In this document: in pieces, positions 55,200 through 62,927 of the stretch
Layout: each line of letters begins with the position of its first letter
Position numbering within the stretch: the first letter of the stretch is position 1
Source of the DNA: Flexivirga meconopsidis
GTDB taxonomy: Bacteria; Actinomycetota; Actinomycetes; Actinomycetales; Dermatophilaceae
Direction of reading: 5' to 3'
NCBI RefSeq assembly: GCF_026162425.1
Contig: NZ_JAOBQJ010000002.1
Span: forward strand, 186,001 to 250,000
DNA: 64,000 nt
Program-made: the position numbers and the translations under genes
The notes under the pieces: generated by a model
The model's input: the letters and a program-made list of their open reading frames with translations, nothing else
Told to the model about the DNA's origin: nothing
The model's database searches: none

Positions 55200-56063
55200 T
55201 CAGCCCTTGATGGCTCCCTCACCGACGCCGCGGAAGAAGTAGCGCTGAAGCACCGCGAAAATCACCAGGATCGGGATCAGTGCGATCATCGCACCGGCTG
55301 CGACCAGTCGTGGGTCGTTGACGAACGTGCCCTGCAGGTAGGCCAGGCCGACGGTGAGGGTCAGCTTGTCGGGGCTTTGCAGCACCAGCAGCGGCCAGAG
55401 GAAGTCGTCCCAGGCACCGATGAAGGTCAAGATGGTGATGATCGCCAGCGTCCCGACGACGTTGGGCAGCGCGATGTAGCGGAACCGCTGCCATACGTTT
55501 GCGCCGTCGACGATCGCCGCCTGATCGAGCTCTTCGGGGATCGCCATGAACGCGTTGCGCAGCAGCAGCACGTTGATCGCGCCGATGAGACCCGGCAGGG
55601 CTACGCCGACGAGCGAGTCGCCCAGGCCCAGCTTCACGATGGTCTGGAACTGACTGATGATCGTCGCCTCGGCCGGAAGCACCAGCGTTGACAGGAACAG
55701 GCCGAAGATCAGCTTGCGACCGCGAAACTTCAGCTTTGCCAACGCATATCCGGCGGCGGTTGCCCCCAGCAGATTGCCCACGATCTGCATCGCCGCGACG
55801 GTGACCGAGTTGCCGGCGAAGTGGTAGATCGGCACCGCGCGCGCGACCTCGGAGAAGTTGTCGAACGTCGGGTGCTGCGGCAGCAGACTCGGGGTCTGCG
55901 AATAGACGTCCTCCGCCTTGGATTTCAGCGACGTCGACAGCTCCCACAGGATCGGACCGACGCTGATCGCCGCGACCAGCAGAAGCAACAGGTAGCGTCC
56001 CGCGGTCGACCAACGGCGGCTGCGACGGACCGACGAGGTGGCGATCCGGTGCTCGGCGCTCAT
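55200..56063 (-). CDS. Carbohydrate ABC transporter permease (MalG-like)
   Basis: 287 aa, six membrane segments. The ATPase-contact EAA motif is EELDQAAIVDGANVWQRFRYIALP. Its start overlaps the end of the MalF-like gene by 4 bp (ATGA). It is the last gene of the importer operon; no ATP-binding gene follows, so a shared MsmK-type ATPase encoded elsewhere must energise it (inference from family practice). Confidence 0.93.
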   Translation of the reverse strand: MSAEHRIATSSVRRSRRWSTAGRYLLLLLVAAISVGPILWELSTSLKSKAEDVYSQTPSLLPQHPTFDNFSEVARAVPIYHFAGNSVTVAAMQIVGNLLGATAAGYALAKLKFRGRKLIFGLFLSTLVLPAEATIISQFQTIVKLGLGDSLVGVALPGLIGAINVLLLRNAFMAIPEELDQAAIVDGANVWQRFRYIALPNVVGTLAIITILTFIGAWDDFLWPLLVLQSPDKLTLTVGLAYLQGTFVNDPRLVAAGAMIALIPILVIFAVLQRYFFRGVGEGAIKG

Positions 56064-56938
56064 TCGTCGACCTTCCGGTTGAAGCGGGCAAGCAACGCCA
56101 TCGGTGGCAGCGTGATCAGGAAGAGGAGCACGCTGAGCGCGGAGGCGTATCCGAGGCGGCCGTCCGCCCCCGCTGCCGAGCTTTGGATCAGGAAGACCAC
56201 CGACACGTCCTGCCCGCCGACACCACCGGTCTTGCCGCCGAGGATGTAGAGCTCGGTGAAGATGCGCATCGCCGAGACCATGACCAGGATCGCGACCAGC
56301 ACCATGGTGCGCCGTACACCTGGCACGGTCACGCTCCAGAACCGCCGGATCGGCCCGGCGCCGTCGACCGCGGCCGCCTCGTGCAGCTGCGGATCGACGT
56401 TACCCAGGGCCGACAGGTAGAGCACCATGTAGTAGCCGAGTCCCTTCCAGACGGTCAGCGAGATCGCCGAGAAGAGCAGTAGCCACCGCCCGGAGAGGAA
56501 CGGCACCGCATCCTGGATGATGCCCGCGTGCTGTGCCCAACCGTTGATCAGCCCGCGGTCGTCCAGCAGGAACTTCCAGATGACCGCGACCGCGACCGCC
56601 GAGGCGATCACCGGGAAGTAGAAGATCGTCCGGAAGATCGCCAGTCCGCGCAGCGGCTTCTCGGCGAGTATGGCGATAAGCAGCGGCAAGAAGGTGAGCA
56701 GCGGGACGCAGACCACAACGTAGACAACGGTATTCAGCAACGCCGAGCGCAGCTGCGGATCGTCGAGGAGTTGCCGGTAGTTCGCCAGACCGACGATCTT
56801 GCCGCCGCTCAGCGTGCGCACGTCGGTGAACGACAGGAAGAAGGTGTTGACCGCCGGCCACAGCGCGAAGACGCACAGGATGACCAACGCGGGCAACACC
56901 ATGATCCACGGCGTGAACCAGCGGTGGGTGCGAACCAT
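56060..56938 (-). CDS. Carbohydrate ABC transporter permease (MalF-like)
   Basis: 292 aa, six membrane segments with an N-terminal segment VLPALVILCVFALWPAVNTFFLSF. EAA motif PQLHEAAAVDGAGPIRRFWSVTVPGVRRT. It lies 13 bp after the binding-protein gene and is coupled to the MalG-like gene. Confidence 0.93.
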   Translation of the reverse strand: MVRTHRWFTPWIMVLPALVILCVFALWPAVNTFFLSFTDVRTLSGGKIVGLANYRQLLDDPQLRSALLNTVVYVVVCVPLLTFLPLLIAILAEKPLRGLAIFRTIFYFPVIASAVAVAVIWKFLLDDRGLINGWAQHAGIIQDAVPFLSGRWLLLFSAISLTVWKGLGYYMVLYLSALGNVDPQLHEAAAVDGAGPIRRFWSVTVPGVRRTMVLVAILVMVSAMRIFTELYILGGKTGGVGGQDVSVVFLIQSSAAGADGRLGYASALSVLLFLITLPPMALLARFNRKVDE

Positions 56939-56951
56939 CGAGTGGTGTTCC

Positions 56952-58250
56952 TTACTTGCTGAGCAGCGAATTCGCCTTGTTCACCGCGTTGTCCAGCGCC
57001 TGCTTCGGCGTCTGCTTACCGGTCATCGCAAGGGCGATCTGCTGGTCCAGGTAGTCGGAGTCCTGCTGGTCCCACTGCGGCGCACCCAGGCTCTTGGCCT
57101 TCGGCAGCGCCCGCGCGCCGAGGACGGCCGCGTCACCCGCGGGTGTGCCGTCCGACTTGGTGAACTGCGGATCCGACTGTGCCGCTTGGGTGCCCGGCAG
57201 GAAGCCCTTGGCGACATCGACGAAGGCGGTCTGGTTGGCGTTGTTGGTGACGAACTGGGCGAAGGCCAGTGCCAGCGCCGGCCTCTTGCTCTTGGCGGAC
57301 ACCGAGATGCCTTGGCTGTAAAGCGGTGCGACGTCGATCGCGGGTGAGCCGATGACCTTGGGCGCCAGTGTCGGGGCGTCGGTCTTCAGGCTGGTGATGT
57401 AGTAACCGGTGCTGGTGGTCCAGCCGACCTGCTGCTTCTTGAACAACGCGTCGTTGCCCTGGTAGTCGCTGCTCAGCACCTCGCGCGGCATGTAGCCCGA
57501 CTTGTACGCATCGGCGTACTTGCTGATCAGTGCTGCCGCGGCGTCGGTGTTGAAGGTGAATTTCGTGCCGTCGGAGTTCATGATCGGCGCACCGGTCGCC
57601 ATGATGTCGTAGAGGTTGGGCTTGCGGCTCATCAGATATTGCTTGCCGCCGGTCGCGTCGTGCACCTTCTTCGCCGCGGCGACGAGCCCGTCGAACGTCG
57701 TCGGCAGGTTCCTCGTGTCGAGGCCCGCCTTCTTCAGGATGTCGGTATTCCAGTAGCTGACGTCGGTGCCGAGATACCAGGGGTAGGCGTAGGTGCCGTC
57801 GACGCCCTTGTAGGTGTAGTCGGCCAGTCCCGACTTGACGTAGGTCTGGTTGATCTTCGGGTCGCTCTTGGCCAGGTTGAGCAGCGCACCCGACTTCACC
57901 CCGGCGAAGGCTATGTCCGGCGGCAGGTTGACCACGTCCGGCAGGCTGTTGCTGCTGATCTGGCTGGACACCTTGTCGGCGTAACCGTCGCCCGGCTGGT
58001 CGACCCAGTTGACCTTGGTGCCCGGGTGCTGCTTCTCGAAGTCGGCGATCAACTTGGTGAAGTACGGCGTGAACTTGTCGTTCTTCAGGGCCCAGGTCTG
58101 GAAGTTGATCGTGCCGGACAACTTCGCGCTGCTGTCGACCGACTGCTGCACCTTGCTGCTGTTCGCCGACGAGCCGCCGGAGCCGAGGCCGCAGCCGGCG
58201 AGGGCGACCACCGCGACTGATCCCAGCGCTGCCACCTTGAAAAGCTTCAT
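56952..58250 (-). CDS. Sugar ABC transporter substrate-binding lipoprotein
   Basis: 432 aa. Signal peptide MKLFKVAALGSVAVVALAGCG with lipobox LAGC, then a Ser/Gly linker and an extracellular solute-binding protein family 1 domain (INFQTWALKNDKFTPYFTKLIADFEKQHPGTKVNWVD ... FVTNNANQTAFV). GGAGGAG lies 8 nt before ATG 58250. It is the first gene of the importer operon, read from TTGACA-17-GATAGT with a LacI-type operator just after the transcription start. A mannose-containing oligosaccharide ligand is inferred from the neighbouring hydrolases. Confidence 0.93.
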   Translation of the reverse strand: MKLFKVAALGSVAVVALAGCGLGSGGSSANSSKVQQSVDSSAKLSGTINFQTWALKNDKFTPYFTKLIADFEKQHPGTKVNWVDQPGDGYADKVSSQISSNSLPDVVNLPPDIAFAGVKSGALLNLAKSDPKINQTYVKSGLADYTYKGVDGTYAYPWYLGTDVSYWNTDILKKAGLDTRNLPTTFDGLVAAAKKVHDATGGKQYLMSRKPNLYDIMATGAPIMNSDGTKFTFNTDAAAALISKYADAYKSGYMPREVLSSDYQGNDALFKKQQVGWTTSTGYYITSLKTDAPTLAPKVIGSPAIDVAPLYSQGISVSAKSKRPALALAFAQFVTNNANQTAFVDVAKGFLPGTQAAQSDPQFTKSDGTPAGDAAVLGARALPKAKSLGAPQWDQQDSDYLDQQIALAMTGKQTPKQALDNAVNKANSLLSK

Positions 58251-58309
58251 CGAGTCCACTCCTCCACGAGTGAGATCGGCGCGTGCCACGTCCCGGGTGA
58301 CGCAGTCCA

Positions 58310-58323
58310 CAAAACCGGTCTAG
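58310..58323 (-). promoter_or_regulatory. LacI-type operator of importer operon
   Basis: On the plus strand CAAAACCGGTCTAG, 12 of 14 matches to CTAAACCGGTTTAG. It lies at about +2 to +15 of the importer transcript. Confidence 0.65.
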
Positions 58324-58331
58324 TTCATCGA

Positions 58332-58360
58332 ACTATCGCGAGCGAAGATTGTGCTGTCAA
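58332..58360 (-). promoter_or_regulatory. Promoter of sugar importer operon
   Basis: Minus strand TTGACA (58360-58355), 17-bp spacer, GATAGT (58337-58332). One of the best sigma-70-like promoters in the window. The start would be near 58325. Confidence 0.7.
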
Positions 58361-58433
58361 GCAGATCCGGGTAGAACCATCGGTATCAGCCGCCGGCCCG
58401 AAGCGCCGCTCGGCGCAGCACGAAGGGGTTCTC

Positions 58434-59450
58434 ATGGCGCGACCGACGATCGCCGACATCGCCCGGGAGGCCGGCGTCTCCAAGGGCGCGGTGTCGTTCG
58501 CGTTGAACGGCCGGCCCGGTGTCAGCGACGAGACCCGCAAGCGCATCCTCGAGATCGTGGAGCGCCGGCAGTGGCGACCGCACAGCGCCGCGCGCGCTCT
58601 CGGCCGGTCGTCCACGGGCCTGGTTGGTCTGGTCTCCGCACGCCCGGCACGCACCCTGGGCGTCGAGCCCTTCTTCGCCCAGCTGATCTCCGGGCTACAG
58701 GCGGGGCTTTCGGCGCACGGTGTCGGGCTGCAGCTGATGGTGGTCGAGGACACCGAAGCCGAGCTCGAGGTCTATCGCAGCTGGGCAGCCGAGAACCGCG
58801 TTGACGGCGTCGTCCTGCTCGACCTGTTGACGCCCGATCCACGCATCGCCGAGCTCGACCGCATTGGGTTGCCGGCCGTCGCACTTGGCGATCCCGCACG
58901 GGGACAACGCATTTCGACCGTTGTCGCCGACGACCGAGCGGCCACCCGCACCATCGCGGAGTACCTCGCAGCATTGGGACACACCCGCATCCACCACATT
59001 GCCGGCCTGCCGTCGTTGCGCCACACGCGGCGCCGGATCGGTGCCCTCAAATCAGCCGCCGACACACTGGGTCTGCAGGTCGCGACCACCACGACCGACT
59101 TCTCCGACACCGAGGGTGCAGCGGCCACGCGTGCCGCGCTGACCGCCCGGCCAACGCCCTCCGCACTGATCTTCGACAGCGACCTGATGGCGGTCGCCGG
59201 GTTGGGAGTCGCGATGGAGATGGGCCGATCCGTGCCTCGCGACCTGTCGATCGTGTCGTTCGACGACTCGGTGCTGGCACGACTCATGCACCCGTCGCTC
59301 ACTGCCCTGTCGCGTGACACCTTCGCACTCGGCGAGCAGGTCGCCGACTGCCTCATGCAGACCGTCGCCGCACCGACAACGCCGGTACGCATGCAGGCGT
59401 CCGTGCCGCAACTCGTGGTGCGAGAGAGCACCACGCCTCCACAGAGCTGA
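58434..59450 (+). CDS. LacI-family transcriptional repressor
   Basis: 338 aa. N-terminal HTH PTIADIAREAGVSKGAVSFALNGRPGVSDETRKRILEIV with the hinge helix PHSAARALG, then a periplasmic-binding-protein-like effector domain (STGLVGLVSARPARTLGVEPFFAQLISGLQAGL ... PSALIFDSDLMAVAGLGVAMEMGRSVPRDLSIVSFDD). AAGGGG lies 5 nt before ATG 58434. It is divergent from the importer operon. The three matching operators at 52090, 58310 and 59491 are its likely targets. Confidence 0.94.
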   Translation: MARPTIADIAREAGVSKGAVSFALNGRPGVSDETRKRILEIVERRQWRPHSAARALGRSSTGLVGLVSARPARTLGVEPFFAQLISGLQAGLSAHGVGLQLMVVEDTEAELEVYRSWAAENRVDGVVLLDLLTPDPRIAELDRIGLPAVALGDPARGQRISTVVADDRAATRTIAEYLAALGHTRIHHIAGLPSLRHTRRRIGALKSAADTLGLQVATTTTDFSDTEGAAATRAALTARPTPSALIFDSDLMAVAGLGVAMEMGRSVPRDLSIVSFDDSVLARLMHPSLTALSRDTFALGEQVADCLMQTVAAPTTPVRMQASVPQLVVRESTTPPQS

Positions 59451-59490
59451 CCGGCTCGAGACGAGATCGTTCCGGCGGTTGCCGAGCGCG

Positions 59491-59504
59491 CTAAACCGTT
59501 CTAG
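59491..59504 (+). promoter_or_regulatory. LacI-type operator overlapping the -10 of the GH5 gene
   Basis: CTAAACCGTTCTAG, 12 of 14 matches to CTAAACCGGTTTAG. Its right half overlaps TAGGGT (59502-59507), which lies 7 nt before ATG 59515, so binding would block a leaderless promoter directly. Confidence 0.65.
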
Positions 59505-59514
59505 GGTCTGCGCC

Positions 59515-60699
59515 ATGTCCGAGGTCTCCCCCGCCGACCGTCCGCTTCGCTTCGGCGCCAACTACGTGCCGTCCCGTGGCTGGTTCTACAGCTGGCTCGA
59601 CCTGGACACCGACGCGGTGCGCCGCGACCTGGCCGACCTCGCCTCGCTCGGCATGGACCACGTGCGCATCTTCCCCATCTGGCCGTGGATCCAGCCGGGC
59701 CGCGGCCATCTGCGCACGTCGGCTATCGCCGACGTACGCACCGTCATACGCCTTGCTGGCGAGAGTGGCCTCGAGGTGTCGGTCGATCTGCTCCAGGGCC
59801 ACCTGTCCAGCTTCGACTTCCTGCCGTCCTGGATGCGCACCTGGCACGACGGCAGCCTGTTCGTCGATCAACGGGTGCGCGACGGCGCGCGCTGCTACGC
59901 GCAGGCCCTGACCGCCCAGGTCGTGCAGGAGCCGAACGTCTTCGCCGTCACCATCGGCAACGAGGTCAACAACCTGTGGCCGGCCAACTCCACGACGCTC
60001 GACGAGTCGACCGGATGGGCCGACGAAATCGTCACTGCGGTAAGGGAAGTCGCGGACGGGCGGCAGGTCATCTATTCCTTGTATGACGATGCGCTCTACG
60101 CGCCGGACCACCCGTTCGCACCGAGCGACCCGGCTCGTTTCGGCGACCAGACCGCGGTGCATTCGTGGGTGTTCAACGGCAGCGCACTGGACGGCCCGAC
60201 CGGGCCGACCACAACCAGTCACGCCGCCTATCTCGCGTCATTGGCCGCGGCGTGCGGACCGGCTGACCGGCCCATCTGGCTGCAGGAGGTCGGTGCGCCC
60301 ACCGCGGAGGTGCCGGTCGCCGAAGCCGAGGAGTTCGCCGGCCGCACGGTCGCCTGCGCGACGGCGCTGCCGACGCTGACCGGCATCACCTGGTGGTGTT
60401 CGCACGACATCGACCGGGCACAGCTCGACTTCCCCGAGCGCGAGTACGACCTCGGCCTGGTCACCGTCGACCACCGGATCAAACCGCTCGCCTACGCGCT
60501 GCGCGATGCCGTGCAAGAGGCCCGACGCACCCCTGCCCCGTCCCCGCCGGTCACGATCGCCGCGCCCGTCGACATCGTCGCGGAACCGAAGCGGCGAGCA
60601 GAGGTCGCACCCGGCAGCGCGTTCCACCGTGCTTGGGTCGAGGCCGGCCGGCAGCCAGACGGCACCGTCATACCGGCTCGAATTGTGTTGCCGGAGTAG
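59515..60699 (+). CDS. Glycoside hydrolase family 5-like (beta-mannosidase type)
   Basis: 394 aa, cytosolic (no signal peptide). TIM-barrel clan A layout: RFGANYVPSRGWFYSWLDLDTDAVRRDLADLASLGMDHVRIFPIWPW at the start, acid/base Glu150 in TIGNEVN, nucleophile Glu258 in IWLQEVGAP, and GITWWCSHD. The pattern resembles GH5_18 enzymes, some of which in bifidobacteria cleave Man-beta-1,4-GlcNAc from N-glycan cores. With the GH38 gene this suggests stepwise breakdown of an imported mannose-rich oligosaccharide (inference). Leaderless start at 59515. Confidence 0.88.
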   Translation: MSEVSPADRPLRFGANYVPSRGWFYSWLDLDTDAVRRDLADLASLGMDHVRIFPIWPWIQPGRGHLRTSAIADVRTVIRLAGESGLEVSVDLLQGHLSSFDFLPSWMRTWHDGSLFVDQRVRDGARCYAQALTAQVVQEPNVFAVTIGNEVNNLWPANSTTLDESTGWADEIVTAVREVADGRQVIYSLYDDALYAPDHPFAPSDPARFGDQTAVHSWVFNGSALDGPTGPTTTSHAAYLASLAAACGPADRPIWLQEVGAPTAEVPVAEAEEFAGRTVACATALPTLTGITWWCSHDIDRAQLDFPEREYDLGLVTVDHRIKPLAYALRDAVQEARRTPAPSPPVTIAAPVDIVAEPKRRAEVAPGSAFHRAWVEAGRQPDGTVIPARIVLPE

Positions 60700-60786
60700 G
60701 GGCGAGTAGAGCGCACACGTCGCAACCGTCGCGACGATTTCGCACGCCCTACGGCCAGCCCGGTTTCGCGCGCAGGCCGCAGACGC

Positions 60787-60826
60787 AAACCGGCCCTGAC
60801 GAGCAACAGCTCGTCAGGGCCGGTTT
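60787..60826. terminator. Bidirectional intrinsic terminator
   Basis: Perfect 18-bp stem AAACCGGCCCTGACGAGC with its complement and a 4-nt loop, with GGTTTG and GGTTTGCG tails. It lies between the convergent GH5 and tsf genes. Confidence 0.85.
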
Positions 60827-60841
60827 GACCTACGCGTGTCG

Positions 60842-61669
60842 TCAGACGCCGACCTTGAAGCGGAGGAAGCCGGTCACTTCCGCACCCGCCTCCTCGGCGA
60901 CCTTCTGCACGGTCTTCTTCGTGTCCTTGGCGAACGGCTGCTCCAGCAGGACGTTCTCCTTGAAGTACCCGTTGACCCGGCCCTCGATGATCTTCGGCAG
61001 GGCCGCCTCGGGCTTGCCCTCTTCCTTGGCGGTTGCCTCGGCCACGCGGCGTTCGTTCTCGACGGTCTCGGCGTCGATCTCGTCGCGGGTCAGCACGGTC
61101 GGGCTGAACGCCGCGATGTGCATCGCGACGTCCTTGGCGGTCTGCTCGTCGCCACCCTTGGTGGCCACGAGCACGCCGATCTGAGCCGGCAGGTCGGGGC
61201 TGGTCTTGTGCAGGTAGGCGACGACGGTCTCACCCTCGAGACGACCGACCCGGCGCACCTCGATCTTCTCGCCGATGGTCGCACCGGCCTGGTCGAGCAT
61301 GTCCTGCACGGTGCCGCCGTCGACGGTCGACTCCAGCAGGCTCTGTGCGTCAGTGGCCTTGGCGGCGACGGCCTGCGCCAGCACCTTGTCTGCCAGCTCG
61401 ATGAACTTGTCACCCTTGGCGACGAAGTCGGTCTCGCAGTTGATCTCCAGCAGCGTGCCCACGCCGCCCTCGACCTTGGCGGTGACCAGACCGTTGGAGG
61501 CCGAGCGGCCCTCACGCTTGGTGACGCCCTTCAGGCCCTTGACCCGCAGGATCTCGGTGGCCTTGCCCTTGTCGCCGTCTGCCTCGTCGAGCGCCTTCTT
61601 GACGTCGAGCATGCCGGCACCGGTCTGCTCGCGCAGGGCCTTGATGTCGGCAGCGGTGTAGTTGGCCAT
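60842..61669 (-). CDS. tsf: Elongation factor Ts
   Basis: 275 aa. Starts MANYTAADIKALREQTGAGMLDVKKALDEADGD, with the UBA-like N-domain, then EINCETDFVAKGDKF and the C-terminal GKPEAALPKIIEGRVNGYFKENVLLEQPFAKD. It exchanges GDP on EF-Tu. AAGGAGCG lies upstream of ATG 61669. It follows rpsB, as in most bacteria, and ends at a strong terminator instead of continuing to pyrH. Confidence 0.97.
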   Translation of the reverse strand: MANYTAADIKALREQTGAGMLDVKKALDEADGDKGKATEILRVKGLKGVTKREGRSASNGLVTAKVEGGVGTLLEINCETDFVAKGDKFIELADKVLAQAVAAKATDAQSLLESTVDGGTVQDMLDQAGATIGEKIEVRRVGRLEGETVVAYLHKTSPDLPAQIGVLVATKGGDEQTAKDVAMHIAAFSPTVLTRDEIDAETVENERRVAEATAKEEGKPEAALPKIIEGRVNGYFKENVLLEQPFAKDTKKTVQKVAEEAGAEVTGFLRFKVGV

Positions 61670-61724
61670 GTGTGTGCTTCGCTCCTTCGCGAACTGATGA
61701 GGATGGGTGAGGTGGCCGGACGGC

Positions 61725-62648
61725 TCAGGCCTCGGCAATTTCCTCGGCGGCCTTCTCGGTCGCCTCGGCAACGGCGGCCTGCTCGGCCGGGTCGGCGACA
61801 TCCGCGGCGGCGGTCGCGTCAGCGGCCTCCTTCACCGAGGTGGGGCCGGTCTCGACGTCGGTCTTGGCGGCGGCGTCCTCGGAGGCGAGCAGCTCGCGCT
61901 CCCACTCGGCCATCGGCTCGGCCTCGGCGCCCTCGGCCTCGGCACCCGAACGGCCCTGCGAGCGCGAGATCAGGCCCTCGGCGACAGCGTCGGCGACCAC
62001 GCGGGTCAGCAGGGTGACCGAACGAATCGCGTCGTCGTTGCCCGGGATCTTGTAGTCGACCTCGTCGGGGTCGCAGTTGGTGTCGAGGATCGCGACGACC
62101 GGGATGTTGAGCTTGCGCGCCTCGGTGACCGCGAGGTGCTCCTTCTTGGTGTCGACGACCCAGACCGCCGACGGCACCTTGGCCATGTCGCGGATGCCGC
62201 CCAGGGTGCGCTCCAGCTTGTCCTTCTCCCGCTTGAGGACCAGGAGCTCCTTCTTGGTGCGACCCGAACCCGCCACGTCGTCGTAGTCGATCTCCTCGAG
62301 CTCCTTGAGCCGGGCGAGACGCTTGTGGACGGTGTTGAAGTTGGTCAGCATGCCACCGAGCCAGCGGTGGTTGACATAGGGCATGCCCACGCGGGTGGCC
62401 TGCTCGGCGATCGACTCCTGCGCCTGCTTCTTGGTGCCGACGAACAGCACGGTGCCGCCGTGGGCGACCGTTGCCTTGATGAACTCGAACGCGTCGCCGA
62501 TGTAGGTCAGCGACTGCTGCAGGTCGATGATGTAGATGCCGTTGCGCTCGGTCAGGATGAAGCGCTTCATCTTCGGGTTCCAGCGACGGGTCTGGTGCCC
62601 GAAGTGGACGCCGCTCTCCAGGAGCTGGCGGGTGGTGACGACGGCCAT
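61725..62648 (-). CDS. rpsB: 30S ribosomal protein S2
   Basis: 307 aa. [77 protein letters not shown] and [14 protein letters not shown] are diagnostic. A 60-residue Ala/Glu-rich acidic tail follows the folded part, longer than in E. coli but usual in actinobacteria. AAAGGA lies upstream of ATG 62648. Confidence 0.97.
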   Translation of the reverse strand: MAVVTTRQLLESGVHFGHQTRRWNPKMKRFILTERNGIYIIDLQQSLTYIGDAFEFIKATVAHGGTVLFVGTKKQAQESIAEQATRVGMPYVNHRWLGGMLTNFNTVHKRLARLKELEEIDYDDVAGSGRTKKELLVLKREKDKLERTLGGIRDMAKVPSAVWVVDTKKEHLAVTEARKLNIPVVAILDTNCDPDEVDYKIPGNDDAIRSVTLLTRVVADAVAEGLISRSQGRSGAEAEGAEAEPMAEWERELLASEDAAAKTDVETGPTSVKEAADATAAADVADPAEQAAVAEATEKAAEEIAEA

Positions 62649-62737
62649 GCCGAAGTCCTTTCTTGTCAAGGGTTTCCAGTTGTCTTCACGAGCACCAGTG
62701 GTGGTCTCGCAAACCTGGCGCCCTGACGGACCCGGAC

Positions 62738-62760
62738 CGTCATACCAAGGTCGTATGACG
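62738..62760. repeat. Perfect inverted repeat of the recurrent octamer upstream of rpsB
   Basis: CGTCATAC (62738-62745), 7 nt, GTATGACG (62753-62760). It lies 90-112 bp upstream of rpsB in the 279-bp gap to the divergent aminotransferase. It could form a hairpin in the rpsB leader or be a double protein site. A smaller CACCG/CGGTG inverted repeat lies at 62895-62909. Confidence 0.6.
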
Positions 62761-62927
62761 AACTGGCGGGTCTGCCCCGGAGTCCCCGCGATGCGAGGAG
62801 CGCCGGCCAAGGACGCGCGAATTCGACCCGCGAACCTCCATCGATGATGAAGTCACGCGAGTCGTGCTTCACAGGATACGGGAAAGGCCCTGATCACCGC
62901 GAATCGGTGCGTCATTAGCATCGGTTC

